A stretch of DNA of 47,678 nucleotides from Vibrio tetraodonis (GCF_003350295.1 NZ_QLYY01000029.1:1-47678); one strand, 5' to 3'; shown: positions 24,893 through 33,356, counted from the stretch's first letter. Notes: generated by a model from the sequence alone, not told the origin. Translations and numbers: made by a program.

Positions 24893-25159
24893 TTACATCA
24901 TATGTTTGCGGCGAATATCCAGCAGGGCGAATACGCCAAATATTAAAATTGACCACTTTTCCCACTTTGTCATCTCAATCTTGTCGCCAAATGCGCCAAT
25001 GAAAATAGCTGATTGTAGGCCGTGCATCATGAACAAAAAGGCCGTTAATATATAGAGTGCAATGGCTGCTTTGCCTGGGAAGGGCATAAAAAAGTTTAGC
25101 AGCAGGATTAGCCATACAAATCCAATTGCCATTTTAGCCATTATCAGTAGTGCTTTCAT
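24893..25159 (-). CDS. DUF1145 family membrane protein (YhhL-like)
   Basis: 88 aa with three hydrophobic segments (about 8-25, 31-50, 68-80). The family has no known function and lies next to rsmD in many gammaproteobacteria including E. coli (yhhL). The ATG overlaps the rsmD stop (ATGA), so the pair is translationally coupled. Confidence 0.88.
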   Translation of the reverse strand: MKALLIMAKMAIGFVWLILLLNFFMPFPGKAAIALYILTAFLFMMHGLQSAIFIGAFGDKIEMTKWEKWSILIFGVFALLDIRRKHMM

Positions 25160-25770
25160 AATATTCTCTTGTCGTCTTGAATTCTTAAAAATAGCCGATA
25201 GCTTACTTGTCCTGCGTGCTTTTCACGATGTAAATGCCAATTACTGGGAACGCCTTCCAGCTTAAGCTCTTTTTCTGTTTCAATATAAATCATGGCATCG
25301 TCTGCCAACCATCCGTTGTTTTCGAGAAGACAAACAGTTTGTTTCAATAAGCCTTTATGAAAGGGGGGATCGATAAAGACAATGTGATGGGGCGATCCAG
25401 ATTGCTGCAAATAGCTCAGAGTATCAGTCTGGATGGCTGTGAGGTTTTTTGCATTTAGCGATGAGATATTTTGCTTTAATTGTGCAAATGTACTTTGATT
25501 GAGTTCAATCATAGTAACCTCTTCCGCTTGCCTAGAAGCAGCTTCAAAGCCCAAAGAACCAGAGCCTGCATATAGGTCAAGACATTTAGCATGAGGTATG
25601 TCTTGTGCCAGCCAGTTAAAGAGAGTTTCTTTTACACGATCAGTGGTTGGGCGCAACCCTTCTGCATCATGAACAGGCAATTTTCGCCCTCTCCATAAGC
25701 CACTAATGATCCGCACAAAACCGGAGGAAGGCTTTTTTTGTGATGTGTTTTGGTGGCGACGTCGTACCAT
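25156..25770 (-). CDS. rsmD: 16S rRNA m2G966 methyltransferase RsmD
   Basis: 204 aa. Methylates guanine-966 of 16S rRNA using SAM. Motifs: VRIISGLWRGRKLPV and GLRPTTDRVKETLFNWL at the N-terminus, SAM loop CLDLYAGSGSLGFEAASR (about 63-80) and the catalytic DPPF in HIVFIDPPFHKG (about 129-140). Divergent from ftsY, the classic rsmD/ftsY arrangement. Confidence 0.96.
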   Translation of the reverse strand: MVRRRHQNTSQKKPSSGFVRIISGLWRGRKLPVHDAEGLRPTTDRVKETLFNWLAQDIPHAKCLDLYAGSGSLGFEAASRQAEEVTMIELNQSTFAQLKQNISSLNAKNLTAIQTDTLSYLQQSGSPHHIVFIDPPFHKGLLKQTVCLLENNGWLADDAMIYIETEKELKLEGVPSNWHLHREKHAGQVSYRLFLRIQDDKRIL

Positions 25771-25848
25771 AGATTCTTTGACCGCTAATAAAGTGATACT
25801 ATACCCAGTCGCTCAGTGAGTTCGATCTGAGTAAAGCCCAAATTTGTT

Positions 25849-25935
25849 GATGACAAAGTGTATACCATCACACCTGTGCTGAAAACTTTTCACTTTGTTG
25901 TCATTTTTCTTTTCGTAATCGGGACAATACCCGAT
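25849..25935. other. Inverted repeats in the rsmD/ftsY intergenic region
   Basis: GATGACAAAGTG (25849-25860) pairs with CACTTTGTTGTCAT (25891-25904) except for a 2-nt bulge, and ATCGGG-ACAATA-CCCGAT (25918-25935) is a perfect 6-bp dyad 44 nt before ftsY. TTGTCA (25898-25903) and GACAAT (25923-25928) resemble promoter boxes but the spacing (19) is long. Role not established. Confidence 0.4.
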
Positions 25936-25978
25936 GAAAAGTGTCAGAGTATGTTAAGACGATCTAGGATATCCCAAG

Positions 25979-27106
25979 ATGACGGAAAAAAAGAAACGCG
26001 GATTACTTTCTTGGTTAGGTTTTGGTGAAGAAGAGCAAACAACCCATGAGCAGAAATCACAGGACATCACTGAAGTTGTTGAACAGGTAGAGGCTATTGA
26101 ACAACCTGTACAAGAGAGTCAACAAGCACTACAAGACGTAGAACCACAAAAAGAAGGCAGAGCCGTTGAGCAACAGAAACCAACCGAGAGTTTTTTTGTT
26201 CGTCTAAAGCGCAGTCTGGCTCGAACGAAAGCCAATATTGGCGCTGGCTTTTTTGGTTTGTTTAAAGGCAAGCAGATTGATGATGAGCTGTTTGAAGAAC
26301 TGGAAGAGCAATTACTGATTGCCGATGTTGGTATGGATACCACGCTAAAAATCATTGATAACTTAACTGAAAAAGCCTCTCGCCAAGAGCTTAAAGATGG
26401 TGAAGCTCTGTATGGTTTGCTTAAAGAAGAAATGGCGGGAATATTAGCAAGTGTTGAAAAACCGCTTGAGATTGAAACTGATAAAACGCCATACGTAATT
26501 TTGATGGTAGGTGTAAACGGTGTAGGTAAAACAACAACCATAGGTAAGCTAGCCAAGCAGTTCCAAGCTCAAGGTAAGAAGGTGATGTTAGCTGCTGGCG
26601 ATACATTTCGTGCGGCAGCTGTGGAACAGCTACAAGTGTGGGGAGAGCGTAACCAAGTTCCTGTGGTTGCCCAACATACTGGTGCAGACAGTGCATCAGT
26701 CATTTATGATGCGATTGAATCTGCAAAAGCAAAAGGGTTTGATGTGGTTATCGCAGATACGGCTGGACGTTTGCAAAATAAAGCTAACTTAATGGAAGAG
26801 TTAAGAAAAATTGTCCGAGTAATGAAGAAAGTCGATGATAGCGCACCCCATGAGATCATGCTGACATTGGACGCAGGAACAGGCCAGAATGCGATCAGCC
26901 AAGCAAAGCTGTTTAGTGATGTGGCGCCCTTGACAGGGATTACCTTAACTAAGCTAGACGGAACAGCAAAAGGGGGCGTTATCTTCGCTCTCGCGGATCA
27001 GTTCCAGATCCCTATTCGCTATATTGGCGTGGGAGAGAATATTGACGATCTACGTCCGTTTGAGACTCAGGAGTTTATAGACGCTTTATTTAGCCGCGAA
27101 GATTAG
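25979..27106 (+). CDS. ftsY: Signal recognition particle receptor FtsY
   Basis: 375 aa. SRP-GTPase that docks ribosome-SRP complexes at the membrane with Ffh. The acidic A domain (about 1-75, rich in Glu and Gln) is followed by the N domain and the GTPase core: P-loop GVNGVGKTTTIGKL (about 180), DTFRAAAVEQL, DTAGRLQNK (about 260) and TKLDGTAKGGV (about 323). First gene of ftsY-ftsE-ftsX. Confidence 0.98.
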   Translation: MTEKKKRGLLSWLGFGEEEQTTHEQKSQDITEVVEQVEAIEQPVQESQQALQDVEPQKEGRAVEQQKPTESFFVRLKRSLARTKANIGAGFFGLFKGKQIDDELFEELEEQLLIADVGMDTTLKIIDNLTEKASRQELKDGEALYGLLKEEMAGILASVEKPLEIETDKTPYVILMVGVNGVGKTTTIGKLAKQFQAQGKKVMLAAGDTFRAAAVEQLQVWGERNQVPVVAQHTGADSASVIYDAIESAKAKGFDVVIADTAGRLQNKANLMEELRKIVRVMKKVDDSAPHEIMLTLDAGTGQNAISQAKLFSDVAPLTGITLTKLDGTAKGGVIFALADQFQIPIRYIGVGENIDDLRPFETQEFIDALFSRED

Positions 27107-27127
27107 GCCTAGTGAGAGGAATGACGA

Positions 27128-27799
27128 GTGATAAAGTTTAAGCAAGTAAGTAAAGCGTATCGTGGTGGTAGACAAGCCTTACAGAAAGTGGATTTCTACT
27201 TGCGTCGTGGTGAGATGGCTTTTCTCGGAGGGCACTCAGGGGCAGGTAAAAGCACCTTACTCAAACTGATTTGTGCGATAGAGCGACCAACGGATGGTAA
27301 AATCAGCTTCAACGATCATGATATCACTCGTATTCCAAACAAAGATATACCTTTTCTACGTCGTAATATAGGTATTGTTTTTCAAGACCATAGATTGCTG
27401 ATGGATCGTTCGGTGTTTGATAACGTTGCCTTACCCATGCGTATTGAGTCTATTGCTGAGAGCGATATCAAGCGGCGGGTCTGTGCTGCGCTAGATAAAA
27501 CTGGCTTACTCGATAAAGCTAAGTGTTTACCAAGCCAGCTTTCGGGCGGAGAGCAGCAGCGAGTCGGTATTGCTCGCGCTGTAGTTAATAGGCCTACGTT
27601 ACTTCTTGCTGATGAGCCTACAGGTAATCTTGACCCAGACTTATCAAATCGAGTGGTGAAATTATTTGAAGAGTTTAATCGTGCAGGTGTAACTATATTG
27701 CTTGCCACTCACGATGCGGGGCTAGTGAATACTCGCCCACAATATCGTCATCTGGAGCTGAACCAGGGCTTTCTAAGTGAGGTAGAAGACTATGCCTAA
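27128..27799 (+). CDS. ftsE: Cell division ATP-binding protein FtsE
   Basis: 223 aa ABC ATPase. With FtsX it couples the divisome to peptidoglycan hydrolase activation. Walker A GHSGAGKSTLL (about 36), signature LSGGEQQRVGIARA (about 138), Walker B LLLADEPTGNLD (about 158) and H-loop ATHD are intact. GTG start with GAGAGGA (27113-27119) upstream; the ATG at 27121 is out of frame. Overlaps ftsX by 8 nt. Confidence 0.97.
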   Translation: MIKFKQVSKAYRGGRQALQKVDFYLRRGEMAFLGGHSGAGKSTLLKLICAIERPTDGKISFNDHDITRIPNKDIPFLRRNIGIVFQDHRLLMDRSVFDNVALPMRIESIAESDIKRRVCAALDKTGLLDKAKCLPSQLSGGEQQRVGIARAVVNRPTLLLADEPTGNLDPDLSNRVVKLFEEFNRAGVTILLATHDAGLVNTRPQYRHLELNQGFLSEVEDYA

Positions 27800-28757
27800 T
27801 GTGCGCAATCGAAAAACCGCTAAAGTTCGACCTCAAAATCATGTTAAGCGTGATAGTTTTATTGCGGTTCATATCAGGCAGGCGAAAGCGTCTTTCGCAC
27901 AGATATGGTCTCGCCCTTTAGGTAATGCTCTCACACTAGCAGTGATTTCTATGGCTTTGGCTATGCCTTCTGCTTTGTATTTGTTGGGGAAGAATATATC
28001 TGTTGCCTCAGTGAATGTGACCAGCCCTTCCAAAGTGAGTGGCTACATAAAAGAGCAAACTCCTGAATCTCGGATTATGGTCTTAAAAGATAAATTGGAA
28101 ACTATGGATAAGGTTTCCAAAGTAGAATACATCTCTCCTCAAAAGGGTCTCGAAGATTTGAGCCAGCATTCCGGCTTTGAGCAGGCGATATCATTGCTTG
28201 ATGATTATGCTTTACCTGGTGTGTTAGTTGTTACACCTAGTACTGAAGATAAAGCGGAAATAACGCAACTAGCCTCCGACATTGCGAAAGAGGAGGAAGT
28301 CACTGATGTTCGCTTGGACGAAGATTGGCTAACGCGGTTGGATGCAATAAAAAAGCTAGTGTGTGGGATTGTCGTTACACTTTCAGTGCTTATGTTGGGT
28401 TCAGTATTTTTGATTGTTGGGAATACTCTACGCTTCAATGTGCTTGCTAACAAAGAAGAAATCCAGACCATGAAGTTGATAGGCGCGACCAATGGTTTCA
28501 TCTTGAGGCCATATATGTATTCAGGCATGTGGTTTGGTCTCTTAGGTGCTTTATTTGCTTGGGCTTTAACGGTTTTAATTACGCTTGTACTCAATACAAG
28601 TGTGGAAGAGTTGGCGTTACTCTATGACAGCCAGTTTCGGCTAGTGAGTTTGAGTTGGGATGAAAGTCTATTATTATTAATGCTCGGAGTCTTCCTCGGG
28701 TGCTTGGCTGCAAAAATCTCTGCTCAGCGTCACCTGAAAGAAATTGAACCAGTGTAA
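27792..28757 (+). CDS. ftsX: Cell division protein FtsX
   Basis: 321 aa. Four membrane segments (about 48-66, 190-215, 243-265, 288-308) with a periplasmic loop of about 120 residues between the first two, which recruits EnvC-type amidase activators. The cytoplasmic N-tail (about 45 residues, many basic) is typical. KEEIQTMKLIGATNGFI is the ABC-permease coupling region. Confidence 0.96.
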   Translation: MPNVRNRKTAKVRPQNHVKRDSFIAVHIRQAKASFAQIWSRPLGNALTLAVISMALAMPSALYLLGKNISVASVNVTSPSKVSGYIKEQTPESRIMVLKDKLETMDKVSKVEYISPQKGLEDLSQHSGFEQAISLLDDYALPGVLVVTPSTEDKAEITQLASDIAKEEEVTDVRLDEDWLTRLDAIKKLVCGIVVTLSVLMLGSVFLIVGNTLRFNVLANKEEIQTMKLIGATNGFILRPYMYSGMWFGLLGALFAWALTVLITLVLNTSVEELALLYDSQFRLVSLSWDESLLLLMLGVFLGCLAAKISAQRHLKEIEPV

Positions 28758-28842
28758 GCCTGTGTTGTCTCAAAACAGAGTCAGGCATAATGAGCCTTTT
28801 ACTTGTATCAGTGAAAGGTTTATGCATAATAGTTCTGATATG

Positions 28843-28870
28843 CTTGAATCTTGCTCACGTTAGATTCAAG
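28843..28870 (+). promoter_or_regulatory. Hairpin in the rpoH leader
   Basis: CTTGAATCT and AGATTCAAG form a perfect 9-bp inverted repeat around a 10-nt loop, 50 nt before rpoH. It could be an mRNA structure affecting rpoH expression or a protein-binding dyad. It has no T run, so it is not an obvious ftsX terminator. Confidence 0.5.
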
Positions 28871-28920
28871 ATTAACGGAACAAAACCAAACCCAGATCTC
28901 GTATTTAAATGAGGAAATGA

Positions 28921-29778
28921 ATGACTAACCAAACATATCCAATGGCTGTAGTTACACAAGATAGTTTAGATAGTTATATCCGTACAGTGAACAGCTACCC
29001 TATGCTGAGTGCTGAAGAGGAACGTGAGCTGGCAGAGCGATTACATTATGATGGCGAAATTGAAGCGGCTAAAGGCTTGATTCTTTCTCATCTACGCTTT
29101 GTTGTGCATGTTGCTCGGGGTTATTCTGGTTATGGCTTGCCAATGGCAGATTTAGTTCAAGAGGGCAACATTGGCCTGATGAAGGCGGTCAAACGTTTCA
29201 ACCCAGAAGTTGGCGTACGTCTTGTCTCATTCGCCGTTCATTGGATTAAGGCAGAGATTCATGAATATGTCCTACGAAACTGGCGCATAGTTAAAATAGC
29301 AACGACTAAAGCTCAGCGTAAGCTTTTCTTCAACTTACGTAAGTCAAAAAAGCGTTTGGGCTGGTTTAATAATGGTGAGGTAGAAACAGTAGCCAAAGAG
29401 CTTGGTGTAGAGCCAGCAGAGGTTCGAGAAATGGAATCTCGCCTTGCGGCACAAGATGCTGCGTTTGAATTGCAAAGCGATGATGATGATGCAGGGGCGT
29501 CTTACTCAGCGCCGATGCTTTACCTTGAAGATAAGGCTTCAGATGTTGCGGATAATGTTGAAGCGGCAAACTGGGAAGCTCATACCAACCAGCGTCTCAG
29601 TTTAGCGTTATCAAGCCTTGATGATCGCAGCCAGCATATTGTGCGTTCTCGATGGTTAGAAGATAACAAACTGACTCTACAGGATCTAGCTGAGACCTAT
29701 AATGTTTCTGCAGAGCGCATTCGTCAGTTAGAGAAGAATGCGATGAAAAAGCTTAAACTTGCCGTTGGTGACTTCTAG
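28921..29778 (+). CDS. rpoH: RNA polymerase sigma-32 (heat-shock sigma factor)
   Basis: 285 aa, full length. Directs heat-shock and proteostasis genes. Region 1.2/2 reads YPMLSAEEERELAERL and DLVQEGNIGLMKAVKRF; the RpoH box QRKLFFNLRKSKKRL (about 130-145) is present; region 4 helix-turn-helix is LQDLAETYNVSAERIRQLEKNAMKKL. GAGG at 28911-28914 is the ribosome site. Downstream of ftsYEX as in E. coli. Confidence 0.98.
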   Translation: MTNQTYPMAVVTQDSLDSYIRTVNSYPMLSAEEERELAERLHYDGEIEAAKGLILSHLRFVVHVARGYSGYGLPMADLVQEGNIGLMKAVKRFNPEVGVRLVSFAVHWIKAEIHEYVLRNWRIVKIATTKAQRKLFFNLRKSKKRLGWFNNGEVETVAKELGVEPAEVREMESRLAAQDAAFELQSDDDDAGASYSAPMLYLEDKASDVADNVEAANWEAHTNQRLSLALSSLDDRSQHIVRSRWLEDNKLTLQDLAETYNVSAERIRQLEKNAMKKLKLAVGDF

Positions 29779-29798
29779 CTAAAATTGATAGTACTTCA

Positions 29799-29827
29799 AA
29801 AACCGAGATCGTAAGGTCTCGGTTTTT
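29799..29827 (+). terminator. rpoH terminator
   Basis: AAAACCGAGATC-GTAA-GGTCTCGGTTTT with one T-G wobble, followed by a T run. 21 nt past the rpoH stop. Confidence 0.9.
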
Positions 29828-29893
29828 TTGTTTTTTGGGATCGACAAACTATTTCGATACTAGGGTGTTGGATCGAATTTTGCGTTACTTGCC

Positions 29894-30110
29894 TGTGGGT
29901 AACTCTGTGAGAAATTTATTTGCTTAATGTAAAAAATACGGGTAAACAAAGGCTCTAGGGCTAATTTTTGATTGGGGATATTTTGTATGATCCACACAGA
30001 AAAATAAGGATCATTACTATATGTTGTGGATCGATTGTTGTTTGTATACCTTATCAACGCAATCCACAGATTTATCCACAGATGGTAAAGAAATAGCCAA
30101 AAGTGGATAA
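29894..30110. promoter_or_regulatory. Cluster of DnaA boxes and GATC sites upstream of glpE
   Basis: Matches to the DnaA box TTATCCACA: 30072-30080 + (9/9); 29988-29996 + (8/9); 29894-29902 - (8/9, TTACCCACA); 30102-30110 - (8/9, TTATCCACT); 30025-30033 - (7/9); 30051-30059 + (7/9); 30060-30068 + (7/9). GATC occurs at 29839, 29871, 29989, 30009, 30029 and 30195. The 413-nt interval has no gene. This is far more than chance and resembles DnaA-binding control loci (datA- or DARS-like) or an origin fragment, but a full oriC with mnmG/mioC neighbours is not here. Confidence 0.6.
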
Positions 30111-30191
30111 CCATATTGACAGAGTGTACTTGTTTACCACTGGATAGGTTACAATAGCTCTCAATATTGGTGTTTACAAAGAGGCCGTAGA

Positions 30192-30518
30192 ATGGATCAA
30201 TTTCAACATATCGATGTCTTAGGTGCGCAAGCGCTAGTAGAAGAGGGAAATGCGCGCTTAGTTGATATTCGTGATCCTCAGTCTTTTGCGATCGCTCATC
30301 CACCAAAAGCCTACCACTTGACGAATGACACCATGGTTCAGTTTATGGACGAAGTGGAGTTTGAGCGGGCTATTTTAGTTATGTGCTACCATGGCATCAG
30401 TAGCCAAGGCGCTGCGCAATATCTCATTAACCAAGGTTATGAACAGGTGTATAGCGTTGATGGCGGGTTTGAAGCTTGGCAAAGAGCTCAATTGCCTATT
30501 GAGCCAAATTGCTCTTAG
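30192..30518 (+). CDS. glpE: Thiosulfate sulfurtransferase GlpE (rhodanese)
   Basis: 108 aa single rhodanese domain. Transfers sulfane sulfur from thiosulfate to acceptors such as cyanide or thioredoxin. ARLVDIRDPQSFAIAHP near the start and active-site loop MCYHGISSQGA with Cys 65, the same position as in E. coli GlpE. GAGG at 30181-30184 is the ribosome site. Pairs with glpG as in E. coli, but without glpR. Confidence 0.95.
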   Translation: MDQFQHIDVLGAQALVEEGNARLVDIRDPQSFAIAHPPKAYHLTNDTMVQFMDEVEFERAILVMCYHGISSQGAAQYLINQGYEQVYSVDGGFEAWQRAQLPIEPNCS

Positions 30519-30526
30519 GTATAAGC

Positions 30527-31360
30527 ATGATAAGACTTGCTTCACTACCTAATCCTCGAATGGGCCAAGCCTTTATTGATTATATGGAGTCTCGGGGTAT
30601 CAATATTAAGATGATGCCTGAAGGCAGGGATCAGTTTACCTTATGGTTAGTTGATCCCCAGCATCAGATAGAGACAGAGTCAGAGTTGCAACGTTTCCTA
30701 AAAAGCCCTAACGATAGTCGTTATCAAGCCGCGTCTTGGGATATGGCTGAAAGTCGCACTAACCAATTTCATTATTCTTCTCCTTCAATGATGTCCATGC
30801 TGAAGGCAAAAGCTGGTCCAGTAACCTTATCTCTGATGGTCCTCTGTACACTAGTTTTTTTCTTGCAACAATTTGGGACTGGCAAGGCCGTTTTCTCAGC
30901 ATTGCATTTTCCCGCTTTCGCTGGACAAGAGTGGCAATTGTGGCGCTGGATTAGTCATGCGTTGTTGCATTTTTCCATCGTTCATATTGCCTTTAATCTA
31001 CTTTGGTGGTGGCAACTGGGCGGAGATATTGAGCAAAAACTTGGAGCGAAGAAGCTGATTCAGCTATTTTTTGTTTCTTCGGCTCTCTCTGGTGCTGGGC
31101 AATATTGGGTCGAAGGGGCTAATTTTGGCGGTTTGTCTGGCGTAGTATATGCGCTAGTTGGTTACCTTTGGATGCTAGGATACAAAGCGCCGCATCTTGG
31201 ACTGAGTATACCCAGACCTATTATTGGATTTATGCTGGTATGGCTAGTGCTTGGTTTTGTTCAGCCTTTTATGGCAATAGCAAATACCGCCCATTTGGTT
31301 GGCTTGCTTTGTGGAGTGATAATTGGTTTGCTGGATGCTGGAAGAATGAGGCAGTCATAG
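30527..31360 (+). CDS. glpG: Rhomboid intramembrane protease GlpG
   Basis: 277 aa. Cytoplasmic N-domain (about 1-90), then six membrane segments. Catalytic dyad Ser about 204 in NFGGLSGVVYAL and His about 256 in NTAHLVGL; the HFSIVHIAFNLLWWW helix (about 148-162) is also diagnostic. ATG 30527 is chosen over the in-frame TTG at 30509, giving a length one residue from E. coli GlpG (276). 8 nt after glpE. Confidence 0.96.
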   Translation: MIRLASLPNPRMGQAFIDYMESRGINIKMMPEGRDQFTLWLVDPQHQIETESELQRFLKSPNDSRYQAASWDMAESRTNQFHYSSPSMMSMLKAKAGPVTLSLMVLCTLVFFLQQFGTGKAVFSALHFPAFAGQEWQLWRWISHALLHFSIVHIAFNLLWWWQLGGDIEQKLGAKKLIQLFFVSSALSGAGQYWVEGANFGGLSGVVYALVGYLWMLGYKAPHLGLSIPRPIIGFMLVWLVLGFVQPFMAIANTAHLVGLLCGVIIGLLDAGRMRQS

Positions 31361-31375
31361 CCGCCTCGCTTTTAT

Positions 31376-31783
31376 TTATTGATACAGGTATTTGGTAAAC
31401 AATAGGTCTGCAATAACGGTTCTACCCGTTTCTGGTAATAAAATGGCGTTTAGCTTATCAACTAAAGTCTTGCGTAAATCTTCTCGTCCTGCCAGAGAAG
31501 TAATAGTATCGCCTGATTGTTTCCCGAGGAGTTCAATAACCGCGTCTCGTATCAGTGGTTGATGAAGTTCTATTATGGATAAATCAGCGCTGTTAGCTAC
31601 CATGATGTCAATGCGAACCTGAATGTATCCGAGTTCTTTGCCCTTGGTATAAAAGTTGGTGGTGAGGTCGGGTTCAAGAGTAAAATAAGCCAGTTTATCT
31701 TCACCTTCACCTTCAGCTAATGAAGAAAAACTAAGCAGTATACTCAATGTAAACAATAACTGGACTAAGCAACGTTTAATCAT
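31376..31783 (-). CDS. FliL-like flagellar basal-body-associated protein (orphan)
   Basis: 135 aa. N-terminal hydrophobic segment (IKRCLVQLLFTLSILLSFSS), then a FliL-type domain: AYFTLEPDLTTNFYTKGKEL, YIQVRIDIMVAN, and a C-terminal DTITSLAGREDLRKTLVDKL, matching the conserved SYDELLTPEGKEELREEL-type region of FliL. ATG 31783 is preferred; the frame extends to 31867 but the added N-terminus breaks the membrane-anchor pattern. No flagellar genes are adjacent, so this is a second, stand-alone FliL. Its polar or lateral motor role is not determinable here. Confidence 0.82.
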   Translation of the reverse strand: MIKRCLVQLLFTLSILLSFSSLAEGEGEDKLAYFTLEPDLTTNFYTKGKELGYIQVRIDIMVANSADLSIIELHQPLIRDAVIELLGKQSGDTITSLAGREDLRKTLVDKLNAILLPETGRTVIADLLFTKYLYQ

Positions 31784-31944
31784 AGGTTTGTCTTTTCTTT
31801 TTTCGAATGATGATACTAGAATCGCCAGACTCTTGTTACAATAGAACACTTTTAGAGAATTGTGCACGAGACAATTAAGCGATGGCTCTATAATCTAACC
31901 ATCCTCTCATGCAATGGCGACAAAGCTACTTATTGAATACTAGT

Positions 31945-32484
31945 ATGAATCAATCTACTTCGCTCTATTTATCTGCTCTTCGCCAAGCTGACTGGCAAGA
32001 TCCTGATAAGTTCTGCTTCCCAACTCACATTTCGAAAAAATGGCTGCTAGAGAAAGGGTCGCTGTCTCGTTTACTGGAAACTCACTGCCAAGTATTAAGT
32101 GTCGACTTACTGCATAACAAAGTGGTTAAAGCAGAGAAACTTAATAGTCAGGAAGTGGAGCTTTTGCAGCGAGAACCCTGCTTACTGAGAAAGGTCGTGC
32201 TGAGAGGTGATGGTTGTCCTTGGGTGCTTGGTCGAACTTTGATCCCAAATTCATCCATGGAGGATCATGAGTTTGATTTCACTATGCAGGGCGAGAAACC
32301 TTTGGGTTTGACGATATTTACTTCTGATGACATTAAGCGTGATTCTCTTCAAGTCGCTTGGTTAAAAACGTCTGATGGTGATTTCCTAGCACGTCGTTCT
32401 CGCTTATGGGTGAATCAAAAGCCAATGTTGATTGCTGAGCTATTTTTACCTAGCGCGCCAATTTACAGTAAGGAGAATGAGTGA
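31945..32484 (+). CDS. ubiC: Chorismate pyruvate-lyase
   Basis: 179 aa from ATG 31945 (an in-frame ATG at 31909 is possible; neither has a strong ribosome site). Converts chorismate to 4-hydroxybenzoate and pyruvate, the first step of ubiquinone synthesis. LLRKVVLRGDGCPWVLGRTL (about 77-96), RRSRLWVNQKPMLIAELFLP and SAPIY at the end correspond to conserved blocks of E. coli UbiC, including active-site Arg in LGRT and Glu in AELFLP. Directly followed by ubiA with no gap. Confidence 0.93.
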   Translation: MNQSTSLYLSALRQADWQDPDKFCFPTHISKKWLLEKGSLSRLLETHCQVLSVDLLHNKVVKAEKLNSQEVELLQREPCLLRKVVLRGDGCPWVLGRTLIPNSSMEDHEFDFTMQGEKPLGLTIFTSDDIKRDSLQVAWLKTSDGDFLARRSRLWVNQKPMLIAELFLPSAPIYSKENE

Positions 32485-33339
32485 ATGATTGCTAAAAGAG
32501 CACACGCATATTGGCAATTAATGCGAATGGATAGACCCATTGGTTCATTACTCTTATTGTGGCCTACATTATGGTCTCTATTTATCTCAGCGCAGGGCAT
32601 GCCTGATTTAAAAGTTCTGATCGTATTTAGTCTTGGTGTTCTTTTTATGCGCTCAGCGGGTTGTGTTATTAATGATTTTGCCGATCGCAGGGTTGATGGC
32701 CATGTGAAGCGAACTCATCAGCGACCCTTACCTTCCGGTAGAGTTAGTGCTTTTGAAGCCATAGGCTTATTTTTGATTTTGTGTCTGATGTCTTTCTTGT
32801 TGGTTTTGACCATGAATACGCTGACAATAAAGTTGTCATTGATTGCTTTGGTTTTGGCGTTTATTTATCCATTTATGAAGCGCTATACTCACCTTCCTCA
32901 ACTCTTTCTGGGGTTGGCGTATAGCTGGTCTATTCCTATGGCATGGGCAGCTCAGACAGGAGAACTCTCTCCTGTAGCTTGGTATATCTTTACTATCAAT
33001 GCCATCTGGACCATTGCCTACGACACTCAATATGCGATGGTTGATAGAGATGATGATCTTAAAATTGGCATTAAGTCGACGGCCATTTTGTTTGGACGCT
33101 GGGATAAGTTAGTGATTGGTTTATTGCAGCTGACCACGTTAATTATGCTGATTGCTTTAGGTTGGTGGTATGACTTAGGGTTTACCTATTATTTGAGCTT
33201 GGTGCTGGTGACTGGTTTATTTGTGTTTCAGCAGCGCCTTACTTACTATCGTGAGCGAGAAAAATGTTTTAGTGCATTTTTAAACAATAACTATGTTGGC
33301 ATGGCAATCGCTGCTGGATTGTGGCTCAGTTTCTGGTAA
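32485..33339 (+). CDS. ubiA: 4-hydroxybenzoate octaprenyltransferase
   Basis: 284 aa, about eight to nine membrane helices. Attaches the polyprenyl tail to 4-hydroxybenzoate, using the UbiC product. The two Asp-rich prenyl-diphosphate motifs are INDFADRRVDGHVKRT (about 67-82) and DTQYAMVDRDDDLKIG (about 180-195). Start ATG is immediately after the ubiC stop; the ribosome site AAGGAG lies inside ubiC. Confidence 0.97.
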   Translation: MIAKRAHAYWQLMRMDRPIGSLLLLWPTLWSLFISAQGMPDLKVLIVFSLGVLFMRSAGCVINDFADRRVDGHVKRTHQRPLPSGRVSAFEAIGLFLILCLMSFLLVLTMNTLTIKLSLIALVLAFIYPFMKRYTHLPQLFLGLAYSWSIPMAWAAQTGELSPVAWYIFTINAIWTIAYDTQYAMVDRDDDLKIGIKSTAILFGRWDKLVIGLLQLTTLIMLIALGWWYDLGFTYYLSLVLVTGLFVFQQRLTYYREREKCFSAFLNNNYVGMAIAAGLWLSFW

Positions 33340-33356
33340 AGGCTAATGATGTTCCA

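Noticed and set aside
24828..25055. 75-codon + strand ORF over the DUF1145 gene
   Set aside because: Antisense to a conserved family and starts within yhgN's end; no support.
26119..26556. 145-codon minus-strand ORF inside ftsY
   Set aside because: Antisense to the conserved FtsY domain; Ser-rich run arises from Glu-rich codons on the other strand.
29839..30198. Full replication origin oriC1
   Set aside because: mnmG, mioC and an AT-rich 13-mer unwinding array are absent; only the DnaA-box cluster is supported.
29860..30306. 148-codon minus-strand ORF across the DnaA-box region and glpE
   Set aside because: It lies antisense to glpE, has no recognisable motif or ribosome site, and overlaps the boxes; codon pattern is that of a shadow frame.
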